From Oscillibacter sp. (GTDB taxonomy: Bacteria; Bacillota; Clostridia; Oscillospirales; Oscillospiraceae), in the NCBI GenBank assembly GCA_022791135.1, contig JAAVYM010000103.1, forward strand, positions 1 to 64,000: a stretch of 64,000 nt of DNA, in the 5' to 3' direction. How positions within the stretch are numbered: the stretch's first letter is position 1; every line of letters begins with the position of its first letter. The translations under genes and the position numbers were made by a program. This document shows positions 8,253 through 17,571 of this stretch, in pieces. A model generated the notes under the pieces. It made no database searches. It worked only from the letters and a program-made list of their open reading frames with translations, and had not been told where the DNA came from.

Positions 8253-9130
8253 AGCTCACCTCCCGCCAGCCTCACAGATTCGAGAAAAGCCCTCTTTGCG
8301 CTCTCTACCGCGATATGAAGCCGGAAATCCTTTGCTGCCCGCCAGGAGTCGCGGGGATGGATGTCCTCCCGCACCGCCTGGGCAAAGCGCTCCGCCAGCT
8401 CCGCCGTAACGGGCTGGCCGGCAGCCATCTCCTCGGCATGGGCCGCCCGCAGAGGCACTGGCCCCGCCACGCCGAAGGCGACCCGTGCCCGTTCCACGTA
8501 TCTTTTGTCGGCGGACAGCCGGACGTTTACAGAGGTCCCCAAGGTGGCGATGTCCATGGCGTTTCGCATGGCGTACTTGATGTAGTGACCAAAGCAGTTG
8601 TCATAGCTTTCCTTGGGGATCAGGATGGCGGTTTGAATCTCCCCTTCCCGGATATCCACCTTTCCCGCCCGGATATAGAAATCCCTGATGGGCTGGCGGC
8701 GGATGCCGCCAGGGCCGGTCAGCTCCACGATGGCGTCCCAGGCGTGGAGCGTCGAGGCGGAATCGGCGGAGGTGACGCCGTTGCAGGTGTTGCCGCCGAT
8801 GGTGCCGATGTTCCGAATCTGCGGCCCGCCCACCTGGTCCACAGCCTCACCAAGAACGTTGATGTACGTTTGAATCAGAGGATCCCGGGTGATGTGGGAG
8901 AAGCTGGTGAGGGAGCCGATGCGCAGCGTCCCGTCCCCGTCCATGGATACGCCCCGGATCTCATCCAGGGTCTGGATGGAGATCAGCTCTGCTCCAGCCC
9001 GCTTGCCCTCCCGCATCTGGACCAGCACGTCGGAGCCTCCGGCAATGATCTGGGCCTCGGGGTGGGCCAGGCGCAGCGCCACGGCGTCTTCCACGCTCTT
9101 GGCCTGGTACAGGGCTTTCATGTCATACAT
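8249..9130 (-). CDS. Molybdenum hydroxylase FAD-binding subunit
   Basis: AQIIAGGSDVLVQMR, GGPQIRNIGTIGGNTCNG motifs; overlaps preceding gene by 4 bp (ATGA). Confidence 0.9.
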   Translation of the reverse strand: MYDMKALYQAKSVEDAVALRLAHPEAQIIAGGSDVLVQMREGKRAGAELISIQTLDEIRGVSMDGDGTLRIGSLTSFSHITRDPLIQTYINVLGEAVDQVGGPQIRNIGTIGGNTCNGVTSADSASTLHAWDAIVELTGPGGIRRQPIRDFYIRAGKVDIREGEIQTAILIPKESYDNCFGHYIKYAMRNAMDIATLGTSVNVRLSADKRYVERARVAFGVAGPVPLRAAHAEEMAAGQPVTAELAERFAQAVREDIHPRDSWRAAKDFRLHIAVESAKRAFLESVRLAGGEL

Positions 9131-9145
9131 ATACTTCGCCCTCCT

Positions 9146-11440
9146 TTACTCTTCAATCAACCCGGCCTCCCGGAATTTCCGGTAGAGGACGTGGGGCGTT
9201 ATGGGACAGCAGTCCACTGCCACGCCGGTGGCATTCAAAATGGCGTTGCGGATGGCCGGCGCACCGGAGCAGGCCGGCGGCTCCCCCAGGGCCTTGGTAC
9301 CGTAGGGAGACGTGGGTTCCGGGTTCTCTACAAAGGCCGTCTCCAGGGATGGGTGGTCCAGGAAGGTCGACAGCTTGTAGTCCAGCAGGTTGTTATTCAG
9401 GGGTTTTCCGGTCTTCTCGTCGAACTTCAGCTCCTCGGAAAGGCCGTATCCAATCGCCATCGACATGCCGCCGTGGACCTGAGCCTCCGCCAGGGCAGGG
9501 TTGATCAGCGTCCCGCAGTCGTGGACATTCACCATCCGCAGCAGCTTTACCTTGCACATGGGAATATCCACCTCCACTTCCGCAAAGGAGCAGCCGAAGG
9601 AATAGGCGTTGCTCTTGATCTGAGCGGTGGTCTCGGCGGTGATATGCTGGCTGTGCTCGGTGGAATACAGGCTCTCCAGCGCCAAGTCCCCCAGGGATTT
9701 CAGGACGCGCCCGTCGCTTTTGCGGATGATCTGGCCGTCTGCCAAATCCAGGTTGGACACTGGCATCCGGGTCTGCTCGTGGGCGATGTGCAAGATCCGC
9801 TCCCGGAGGGCCTGGGCCGTCTGCATGATGGAAAAGCCGCCTATGTAGGTCTGCCGGGAGGCATAGGCCCCGGTGCCGAAGGGGGTAACGTCCGTATCCT
9901 GGGAAGAGACCACATGCACATCCGAAAGGGGAACTCCAACAGCGTCCGCTACCATCTGGGAATAGGCCGTATCGCAGCCCTGGCCAATTTCCGTCTCCCC
10001 GGTCTGGAACTGGAGGGAGCCGTCCTGATTTACCACCATCCGGCAGGAGGAGGACTCCAGGGAGATGGGCCACACGGCGGTGTTGTACCAGAACACCGCC
10101 AGGCCCACACCCCGGCGGACCGGGCCGGACCGATTGCGGTATTCTTCGTACTTATGCCGGTAGTCCAGCATTTCCATGGCCTTATCCATGCACTGGTTGA
10201 AGGTGTCGTGGTACAGCTCGTTTTTGGAAAAGCCGTCCACATAGCCCACGGGCATCAGGTTCTTCCGCCGGAACTCCAGGGGAGACATACCGATCGCCCT
10301 GCAGATGTCGTCAATGTGGCACTCCGCGGCAAACATGGCCTGGGGGATGCCATAGCCCCGCATGGCTCCCGCGGAGGGCCGGTTCGTATACACCGTCCAG
10401 CTGTCGCACTCCACATTCGGGCAAGGATACAGCTGGGGGAAGGCGTTCATGCCCTTGGCCACGATGCCGTGGCCGTGAGAGGCATAAGCCCCCTGGTTGG
10501 AAAACGCCTCCAGCTTCCGGGCGGCCAGGGTGCCGTCGGGCCGGACGTAGGAGATGATATGGGTCCGGATGGCGTGGCGGACCCGGTTGGAGACGAAGGT
10601 CTCCTCCCGGCTGCACTCCAGCTTCACAAGACGCCCCCCCACCTGGGTAGAGCACCAGGCGCACAGAGGTTCGTACAGCGCGTCCTGCTTGTTGCCGAAG
10701 CCTCCGCCGATATAGGGCTTAATGATCCGCACCTTGCCCCAAGGGATTCCCAGGGCCTGGCCCACCACCCGCCGGACAATATGGGGGATCTGGGTGGAGC
10801 TGACCACTACCACCCGCCCCGCCTCCTCATAGGCAAAGCAGCCGTGGTTTTCGATATGGCAGTGCTGCACGGTGGGCGTGTCGTACCAGCCCTCCACCTT
10901 GATGAGACCCGGCTCCTGCCGAGCGGCCTCGTAGTCCCCCCGGCGGACGTCAGAGTGGGCCAGGATGTTGTTCCGGTAGCGCTCTTGAATCTGGGGCGCG
11001 CCGTCCTTCATGGCCTCCTGCACGTCCAGGACAAAGGGCAACTCCTCATACTCGACCCGGATGGCCCGGACCGCCTGGGCCGCCGCCACCTCGTCCTCGG
11101 CGATGACTACAGCCACCTCGTCGCCGTAGTAGCGCACATGCCGGTTCAGCAGTTTCCGGTCCGCCACGTCCTGGTGATGCGGGTCCGTAGACCAGGGATG
11201 ACCCGCCGTGGGAAACTCAATGTCTGGGACATCAAAGCAGGTCAGCACCTTCACCACGCCGGGGACGGCCTCCGCCGCCGAGGTATCCATGGACTTCACG
11301 AAGCCATGGGCAATGGTGGAGTGGCATATTTTCACAATCAGGGCGCTGCGGTCGCACAGATCGTCCATGTATTTGGCCCGGCCCGTGGCCTTTTCATAGG
11401 CGTCCACGCGTTTTACGCTCTGGCCGACACATTTGCTCAT
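9146..11440 (-). CDS. Molybdopterin-binding subunit, xanthine dehydrogenase family
   Basis: MSKCVGQSVKRVDAYEKATGRAKYMDDL..., PYIGGGFGNKQD, RGYGIPQAMFAAE, ETEIGQGCDTAYSQMV; N-terminal extension in the ORF track rejected. Confidence 0.9.
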   Translation of the reverse strand: MSKCVGQSVKRVDAYEKATGRAKYMDDLCDRSALIVKICHSTIAHGFVKSMDTSAAEAVPGVVKVLTCFDVPDIEFPTAGHPWSTDPHHQDVADRKLLNRHVRYYGDEVAVVIAEDEVAAAQAVRAIRVEYEELPFVLDVQEAMKDGAPQIQERYRNNILAHSDVRRGDYEAARQEPGLIKVEGWYDTPTVQHCHIENHGCFAYEEAGRVVVVSSTQIPHIVRRVVGQALGIPWGKVRIIKPYIGGGFGNKQDALYEPLCAWCSTQVGGRLVKLECSREETFVSNRVRHAIRTHIISYVRPDGTLAARKLEAFSNQGAYASHGHGIVAKGMNAFPQLYPCPNVECDSWTVYTNRPSAGAMRGYGIPQAMFAAECHIDDICRAIGMSPLEFRRKNLMPVGYVDGFSKNELYHDTFNQCMDKAMEMLDYRHKYEEYRNRSGPVRRGVGLAVFWYNTAVWPISLESSSCRMVVNQDGSLQFQTGETEIGQGCDTAYSQMVADAVGVPLSDVHVVSSQDTDVTPFGTGAYASRQTYIGGFSIMQTAQALRERILHIAHEQTRMPVSNLDLADGQIIRKSDGRVLKSLGDLALESLYSTEHSQHITAETTAQIKSNAYSFGCSFAEVEVDIPMCKVKLLRMVNVHDCGTLINPALAEAQVHGGMSMAIGYGLSEELKFDEKTGKPLNNNLLDYKLSTFLDHPSLETAFVENPEPTSPYGTKALGEPPACSGAPAIRNAILNATGVAVDCCPITPHVLYRKFREAGLIEE

Positions 11441-11553
11441 AGGGGTGTTCTCCTTTTTTACAACTTCGCTCCCAAAAAGCCCGCTCGCTTGACGAAATGA
11501 GAGAAAAGAGGATATACTATCTTCATCACCAAATGATATGGAGGTCTCAACAC

Positions 11554-12129
11554 ATGACACTGAAACTGGGCTGCGTGATCATGGCGGCGGGCAACGCCCG
11601 GCGCTTCGGTGAAAACAAGCTGGCCGCCCAACTCCACGGCCGGAGCTTGATCCTCCGAACGCTGGAGGCGGTCCCGGCAGAGGAGTTCGCCCAAGTGGCC
11701 GTTGTAACCCAGTACCCGGAAATCCTGGCGCTGGCAAAAGAGTTTCACTTCTCCGCCCTGCCAAACGAGCATCCGAACTGGGGCATCAGCCACACCATCT
11801 CTCTGGGCCTGTCCGCCCTGGAGGACTGCAGCGGCGCGATGTTCCTGGTCAGCGACCAGCCTCTCCTCCAGCGGGAGAGCGTCCGGTCTCTGGCGCAGCT
11901 TTGGCGCTCCCAGCCGTCCAAAATCGCCGCCCTCGCCCATAACGGAACCCGGGGTAATCCCTGTGTCTTTCCCTCCCGGTTTTTCCCGGAGCTGCTGGCC
12001 CTTCAGGAGGACTGCGGTGGAAACACCGTCATCCGCCGCCACGAAGAGGACCTGGTTTTGCTGGAAGTTCCCCCCCAGGAGCTGACAGACGTGGATACGC
12101 CGGAGGCTATGGAACATCTCAAGCGCTAA
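11554..12129 (+). CDS. mocA: MobA-like NTP transferase / molybdenum cofactor cytidylyltransferase
   Basis: MTLKLGCVIMAAGNARRFGENKLAAQLHGRSLI..., VSDQPLL, GNPCVFPS. Confidence 0.75.
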   Translation: MTLKLGCVIMAAGNARRFGENKLAAQLHGRSLILRTLEAVPAEEFAQVAVVTQYPEILALAKEFHFSALPNEHPNWGISHTISLGLSALEDCSGAMFLVSDQPLLQRESVRSLAQLWRSQPSKIAALAHNGTRGNPCVFPSRFFPELLALQEDCGGNTVIRRHEEDLVLLEVPPQELTDVDTPEAMEHLKR

Positions 12130-12239
12130 GTCTCCTTTCCAGCCCCGGCGCGCCCAGCAGGGGCGCGCCGCTCTCCAGAAGCCTTCAACCACCACAGATA
12201 TCTGGAACATCCGCCTCCTGACGGGAAACCGTCAGGAGG

Positions 12240-14789
12240 CTACTTCTTTGCGTAAGGCGTTCCCTCCAGGGGCAGGGCCGTCCGGCGCTTCCCGTCATAG
12301 CGGAAATAGGCGCCGGCAATGGCCGGGGCAGTGGGAATTGACGTGATCTCCCCGATGCCGATGGCCCCGCAGGCTACGTTCAGCCCCGGCTTCTCCACAA
12401 TGATCGGGACAATCTCCGGAATCTGATTCGCCCGGAACAGACCCAGGGTGCCGAATTTAACATTCGGCTTGCAGTCCGTCAGGGGGTAGCGCTCCGTCAA
12501 GGCATAGCCCATGGACATTACCACGCCGCCCTCAATCTGCCCCTCCACGGACAGAGGATTCACCGCCTTACCCACGTCATGGGCAGCGACAATCTGCTGC
12601 ATCCTCCCGTCTTCATCCAAAACGCACACCTGCGTAGCGTAGCCATAGGCAATATGGCTGATGGGATTGGGCACATCGGCCCCCAGAGCGTCCGTCTTCC
12701 CCAGGTATTCCCCCCGGAACTCCCGTCCGTTCAGGGAGGACAGCCCTCCCTCCTCCAGCGCCGCCCGCAGTCCCTCACAGGCCCGGCGGCAGGCCTCGCC
12801 GGTAAACAGCGTCTGCCGGGAGCCGGAAGTGGTACCGGAGTCCGGAGCAGAATACGTGTTGGACCGCTCGTAAACGACATCCTCATGGCGCAGCCCTGTC
12901 TGATCGCACACCATTTGAGTCAGCACGGTACCCAGCCCTTGCCCGATACAGGACGCCCCGGCAAAAATGTGAACCTTTCCATCCTCCACGCTCAGCCGGA
13001 CCCGTCCGGTATCCGGAATGCCCACGCCTACGCCGGCGTTTTTCATCGCACAGGCAATCCCTGCATAGTTTGCCTTTTCATAGTACGGCTTCACCGCCTC
13101 CAGCGTCTCCACCAGGCCGGTGGACTCGTCTACAATCTGCCCGTTGGGCAGCTCCTGCCCCGGGCGGATGGCATTGCGGTAGCGGATCTCCCAGGGGCTG
13201 ATGCCCACAACGTCCGCCATCTGGTTTAGCAGGCTCTCAATACAAAAACAGGTCTGGGTCACGCCGAAACCCCGGAAGGCCCCGGCCGGGGGATTGTTCG
13301 TATACCAGGCCCAACCGTCTATCGCGAAATTCTGGTAGTTGTAGGGTCCCGCCGCATGGGTACAGGCCCGCTCCAGCACCGGCCCGCCCAGAGAGGCATA
13401 GGCCCCAGTGTCTGCCACAACCTTCGCCCGCACGCCCTGAATCATCCCGTTTTCATCACACCCCAAGGTGAACTCCATTTCCATCGGATGCCGCTTGGGG
13501 TGAATTAGAATGCTCTCCGCCCGGCTGAGCTTTACCTTCACCGGCCGCTTTGTCAAATATGCGACAAGCGCCGCGTGATGCTGCACGGTCACGTCCTCCT
13601 TGCCGCCGAAGCCGCCGCCCACCAGGCAGTTGCGGACCTTCACCTTCTCCGGCGGAAGGCCCAGCATCCCCATTGTCTCATGCTGGGTGTCATAGGCTCC
13701 CTGGTCCGTGGAGAGGATCATCACCCCGTCCCCATCCAGATAGGCCACGGCGCACTCCGGCTCCAGGAAGGCATGCTCCGTCCAGGGTGTGGAAAACTTC
13801 TCCGTCAGCACATGCCTGCTCCTGGCGATGGCGGCATCCGGATCACCCCGCTGAATGTGCTTGTGGGCCAGAAGATTCCCCTCCCGGTGGACCAGGGGCG
13901 CCCCCTCGGCCATGGCCTCCTCCGGGCTACGGACCATGGGCAGTTCCTCATACTCCACCCGCACCAGGGCCTTGGCCTTTTCCAGGGTCTGCGTATCCTC
14001 GGCGGCAACAATGCAGACGGCATCTCCCAAGTAATGAGTAATCTCCCCTACCGCGATCATGGTATCCCAATCCTTTTTCAGATGGCCCACCTTGTTGTTT
14101 CCGGGGATATCCGCGGCGGTAAACGCCCCCACCACCCCAGGTAGGGCCTTGGCCTCCTCCGTATGGATGGCCAGCACCCTGGCCCTGGGGTATTGGGAAC
14201 GGACGGCACTGGCATAGATCATACCGTCCATATAAACATCATCCGGATAGATTCCCGTGCCGGTAACCTTTTCTTCCACGTCTACCCGGGGAACCTTGGC
14301 TCCCAAGGACCAATCCGTAGGAACCTCGGGGACCTCCCCGGCCCGGAACAGCTCCGCTGCCAGCAAAATGGCGTCAATAATCTTCACATACCCGGTGCAG
14401 CGGCAGATGTTGTTCCGGATCGCAAAGGCGGCCTCTTCCCGGGTCGGATTGCAGTTCCCATCCAACAGCGCCTTGGCGCACATCACCATACCGGGAATGC
14501 AGAAGCCGCACTGCACCGCCCCCGCCTGGCCGAAGGCATAGGTGTACACCCGCTGTTCAAAGTCCGTCAGCCCCTCCACCGTGAGGATAGACTTCCCCTC
14601 CAGCTTGTCCGTCTGCGGAATACATGCCCGGGTGGGCTTTCCATCAATCAGCACCGTGCAGGTACCGCACGCGCCCTCGCTGCATCCATCCTTCACGGAC
14701 GTCAGACGCAGTTCATCCCGCAAAAAGCGGATTAACTTCGTGTTCTTCTCCACGGATACAGGTTTGCCGTTTACGGTAAAAGCTGCCAT
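12240..14789 (-). CDS. Selenium-dependent xanthine dehydrogenase-like molybdenum hydroxylase (2Fe-2S and Mo domains in one chain)
   Basis: N-terminal DGCSEGACGTCTVLIDGKPTRAC and QCGFCIPGMVMCAKALLDGN...NICRCTGY fused to Mo domain CLVGGGFGGKEDVTVQHHAALVAY...FRGFGVTQ...; no FAD domain. Confidence 0.82.
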   Translation of the reverse strand: MAAFTVNGKPVSVEKNTKLIRFLRDELRLTSVKDGCSEGACGTCTVLIDGKPTRACIPQTDKLEGKSILTVEGLTDFEQRVYTYAFGQAGAVQCGFCIPGMVMCAKALLDGNCNPTREEAAFAIRNNICRCTGYVKIIDAILLAAELFRAGEVPEVPTDWSLGAKVPRVDVEEKVTGTGIYPDDVYMDGMIYASAVRSQYPRARVLAIHTEEAKALPGVVGAFTAADIPGNNKVGHLKKDWDTMIAVGEITHYLGDAVCIVAAEDTQTLEKAKALVRVEYEELPMVRSPEEAMAEGAPLVHREGNLLAHKHIQRGDPDAAIARSRHVLTEKFSTPWTEHAFLEPECAVAYLDGDGVMILSTDQGAYDTQHETMGMLGLPPEKVKVRNCLVGGGFGGKEDVTVQHHAALVAYLTKRPVKVKLSRAESILIHPKRHPMEMEFTLGCDENGMIQGVRAKVVADTGAYASLGGPVLERACTHAAGPYNYQNFAIDGWAWYTNNPPAGAFRGFGVTQTCFCIESLLNQMADVVGISPWEIRYRNAIRPGQELPNGQIVDESTGLVETLEAVKPYYEKANYAGIACAMKNAGVGVGIPDTGRVRLSVEDGKVHIFAGASCIGQGLGTVLTQMVCDQTGLRHEDVVYERSNTYSAPDSGTTSGSRQTLFTGEACRRACEGLRAALEEGGLSSLNGREFRGEYLGKTDALGADVPNPISHIAYGYATQVCVLDEDGRMQQIVAAHDVGKAVNPLSVEGQIEGGVVMSMGYALTERYPLTDCKPNVKFGTLGLFRANQIPEIVPIIVEKPGLNVACGAIGIGEITSIPTAPAIAGAYFRYDGKRRTALPLEGTPYAKK

Positions 14790-14843
14790 AAATAACTCCT
14801 TGCTCCCGTGCCCGCCCTCGGTCCCACGGATATATATGATACA

Positions 14844-14897
14844 GAAAGGTCGACCTTTCCATTGTTGTACATTATACATGAAGGTTGACCAATAATC
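14844..14897 (-). promoter_or_regulatory. SigmaA promoter with operator-like palindrome upstream of the fused hydroxylase
   Basis: Minus strand TTGATT-N17-TATAAT; perfect 16-bp palindrome GAAAGGTCGACCTTTC (14844-14859) near +1 and a second GGTTGACC site (14883-14890). Confidence 0.65.
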
Positions 14898-15099
14898 AAG
14901 CAAACTTTTGTTATATCGTTATTCTATTTATAACTCAACGCTCATCATTACCCATGGAAGACAATTCCATACAAAAAAGCCGCAACGCGCTGCAAAAAAG
15001 TACAGTTTCTCAGCCATAGCAACTCACAGAAGGCAAAAAACGCGTCAAATCCCCGTCTCCCGTCCCTCGTCTCCCGTCCCCCGCAGGGGTAGGGGATGC

Positions 15100-15816
15100 T
15101 CAAGGGGGAGCCTGCTCCCCCTTGAAGGGAGCCGGAGGAAACGGAGCGGCGGTCGAAAGCGGCAAAGCCGCTTTCGGCCGGAGCGCAGTTTTCGACGGCT
15201 CGATTTCCCAGGTTATTGCCAGCACTCCCCTTCGAACCGTAACCCGGGCCGTGGGGGCCAGAATATGGTTGCTGACACCCAGGGGAAAATCCGGTGTCAG
15301 AACAGCGTCCTTCAAGGGATACTGAACCCCCTCCTCATCCACCCCCTCCGCCCGGTCCCCCAGACAGAAGACAGACAGCAGCCCCCACTCCACCGTCTTT
15401 TTAATAGTCAGCGACTCGTTTTCCAGCACAGTCCACACAAGTCCATCGCCATACAGCAGCCCTCTGGCTCCCCGGCGCCGGAGGAACAACAACGACTGAA
15501 GGTTCGCAAGGGTATGGTCCAGGCGGTTTCCGCCGGTGCCTCCATAAATATAAAAGGTATCGCACCCCTGCTCCAGTCCCGCCTTGAGGGCAGCCAAGGT
15601 GTCCGTGTCGTCTTTCTCCACCGGCAGCCGCCGGAGGCAGCCCACCCCCTCCGGCGGGGGCATGGAATCAAAATCTCCCAGGATCAGGTCTGGGGAGATC
15701 CCCTCCTGCAAGCAGATCCGGTATCCCGCATCGGCGGCGATGAGGAAGTCGCCGGGGACGGGGCGTTCCCGCAGGCCGAAAAAGCTTCCGGCAGCAAAAA
15801 CAAAGCAGCGTTTCAT
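15100..15816 (-). CDS. thiN: Thiamine pyrophosphokinase
   Basis: FLIAADAGYRICLQEGISPDLILGDFDSM, DDTDTLAALKAGLEQG, GGTGGNRLDHTLANLQSL. Confidence 0.88.
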   Translation of the reverse strand: MKRCFVFAAGSFFGLRERPVPGDFLIAADAGYRICLQEGISPDLILGDFDSMPPPEGVGCLRRLPVEKDDTDTLAALKAGLEQGCDTFYIYGGTGGNRLDHTLANLQSLLFLRRRGARGLLYGDGLVWTVLENESLTIKKTVEWGLLSVFCLGDRAEGVDEEGVQYPLKDAVLTPDFPLGVSNHILAPTARVTVRRGVLAITWEIEPSKTALRPKAALPLSTAAPFPPAPFKGEQAPP

Positions 15817-15941
15817 GACGGACTCTCCTTTACATGGTTATTCTTTATGTGAATTATAGAGGAGCACCCAGGAAAAGGCCAGGGCTTTCCGCAAAAATCT
15901 CCCTGAATTTTTTTCAATGCCCGGTTTTTTTCCAATTCCCC

Positions 15942-15970
15942 TTGACAAGAACTTTTGTTCTAGTTATAAT
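15942..15970 (+). promoter_or_regulatory. Consensus sigmaA promoter with embedded SOS (LexA)-like box
   Basis: TTGACA-N17-TATAAT; spacer contains AGAAC-TTTT-GTTCT (core GAACNNNNGTTC, 15949-15960). Confidence 0.7.
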
Positions 15971-16020
15971 AAGTATCGAACAAATTTTCTATTTCGCCCA
16001 CGGGCGGCAAGGAGGCTTCT

Positions 16021-16209
16021 ATGACCAGCTGGACTCTTTTCTTCACCATCCTGGGCGTGGCGTTTCTCACTGCCCAGCTCTTCCGTTTGATCGACCTCAT
16101 CGAACACCCCTCCCACCCGGCCGCATGCCGGAAACCCCTCCCGGAACCCCGCACCCTGCTGCTGTGGACCGCCCTTCGCAAGAGATCATGGACGTTCTGG
16201 AAAAGCTGA
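16021..16209 (+). CDS. Putative 62-aa single-pass membrane protein
   Basis: MTSWTLFFTILGVAFLTAQLFRLIDLIEHPSH...; RBS AAGGAGG upstream; overlaps start of the radical SAM CDS. Confidence 0.5.
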   Translation: MTSWTLFFTILGVAFLTAQLFRLIDLIEHPSHPAACRKPLPEPRTLLLWTALRKRSWTFWKS

Positions 16210-17444
16210 CTATCCTCACCGACGCCGCCAAATACGACGCCGCCTGTACCTCCAGCGGCGGAACCCGTACTGCCAAGAAGGGTTATCTCGGAAACACCTC
16301 CACCTCCACGGCCGGCTGCTGCCACACCTTCTCTGCTGACGGGCGCTGCGTCACGTTGCTGAAGGTGCTGCTCACCAACCGCTGTGTGTACGACTGCAAA
16401 TATTGCGTTAACCGCCGGAGCAATGAGACAACGCGCGCCGCCTTTACGCCGGAGGAACTGGCAGACCTGACAATCAACTTCTACCGGCGAAATTATATCG
16501 AGGGGCTTTTCCTCTCCTCCGGGGTCTTCCGCAGCCCGGACTACACCACGGAGCTGATGATCCGCTGCCTGGCCCTATTGCGGGAGCGCTATCGCTTCAA
16601 CGGCTATATCCACGCCAAGGCCATCCCCGGAACGGCCCCGGAGCTGGTGGAGCGCCTGGGCCTCCTGGCGGACCGGCTCAGCGTCAACATTGAGCTGCCC
16701 TCAGAGGCGGGGCTGAAAACCCTGGCCCCGGACAAAACAAAGAGAGCCATCCTGACCCCCATGCGGCAGATTCAAAATCGAAACCGGCAAAGCCGGGAGG
16801 AGTTGGCAAAGTTCCGCCATGCCCCCCGCTTCGCCCCCGCCGGGCAGAGCACCCAGCTCATCGTGGGGGCCACCCGGGACACAGACTTCCACATCCTCCG
16901 GCTAACCCAGGGCCTATACGACCGCTATTCCATGAAGCGCGTGTTCTACTCCGCCTATGTGCCGGTGGTAGAGCACGCCCTCCTCCCCGCCAAAGACGTG
17001 AAGCCGCCCCTGCTGCGGGAGCACCGGCTCTATCAGGCGGATTGGCTGCTGCGGTTCTACGGCTTTCGGGCGGAGGAGCTGTTGGACGAGGAAAACCCGG
17101 ATTTTGACACCCGGGTGGACCCGAAATGCAGCTGGGCCTTAGCTCATCTGGACTTCTTCCCAGTGGAGGTCAATACCGCCGCCTATGAGGCGCTGCTGCG
17201 CATCCCCGGCGTAGGCCTTACCTCCGCCCGGCGGATCTTGAGCGCCCGGCGTGTAGGCCCCCTTCACATCAGCCACTTGAAAAAGCTGGGCGTTGTGATG
17301 AAGCGCGCCCAATATTTCCTCACGGCCTCCGGCAAAATGGCCGATGGCCTGCGCTTCTCGCCGGACAGTCTCCTGCGGGGTCTGATTGCGGCTGAGCGGC
17401 TTCAGCTGCCCCAACCAGAGATGGAGCAGATCTCTCTCTTTTAA
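16188..17444 (+). CDS. Putative DNA modification/repair radical SAM protein (TIGR03916-like)
   Basis: LLTNRCVYDCKYCVNRRSNETTRAAFTPEELADL (CxxxCxxC), C-terminal helix-hairpin-helix LLRIPGVGLTSARRIL. Confidence 0.88.
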   Translation: MDVLEKLTILTDAAKYDAACTSSGGTRTAKKGYLGNTSTSTAGCCHTFSADGRCVTLLKVLLTNRCVYDCKYCVNRRSNETTRAAFTPEELADLTINFYRRNYIEGLFLSSGVFRSPDYTTELMIRCLALLRERYRFNGYIHAKAIPGTAPELVERLGLLADRLSVNIELPSEAGLKTLAPDKTKRAILTPMRQIQNRNRQSREELAKFRHAPRFAPAGQSTQLIVGATRDTDFHILRLTQGLYDRYSMKRVFYSAYVPVVEHALLPAKDVKPPLLREHRLYQADWLLRFYGFRAEELLDEENPDFDTRVDPKCSWALAHLDFFPVEVNTAAYEALLRIPGVGLTSARRILSARRVGPLHISHLKKLGVVMKRAQYFLTASGKMADGLRFSPDSLLRGLIAAERLQLPQPEMEQISLF

Positions 17445-17571
17445 GCATTTCCTGCTTTCTGCGTAGAACGCTCAAACCGCTAGGTTACCGCCCATTTTCC
17501 GGCGCAGCGGCAACACTAAAGGCGGCTTTCTAAGGAAAGCCCCGCCAGCTCGCCTCAAGAGGAAGCACAAA

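Noticed and set aside
8315-11500. 1061-aa plus-strand ORF
   Set aside because: Antisense shadow of the high-GC hydroxylase genes on the minus strand; composition is His/Pro/Gly/Arg-rich with no domain pattern.
15834-16187. Upstream extension of the radical SAM ORF
   Set aside because: It would start before the promoter/SOS box; the conserved protein begins near MDVLEKLTILTDAAKYDAACTSSGG at 16188.
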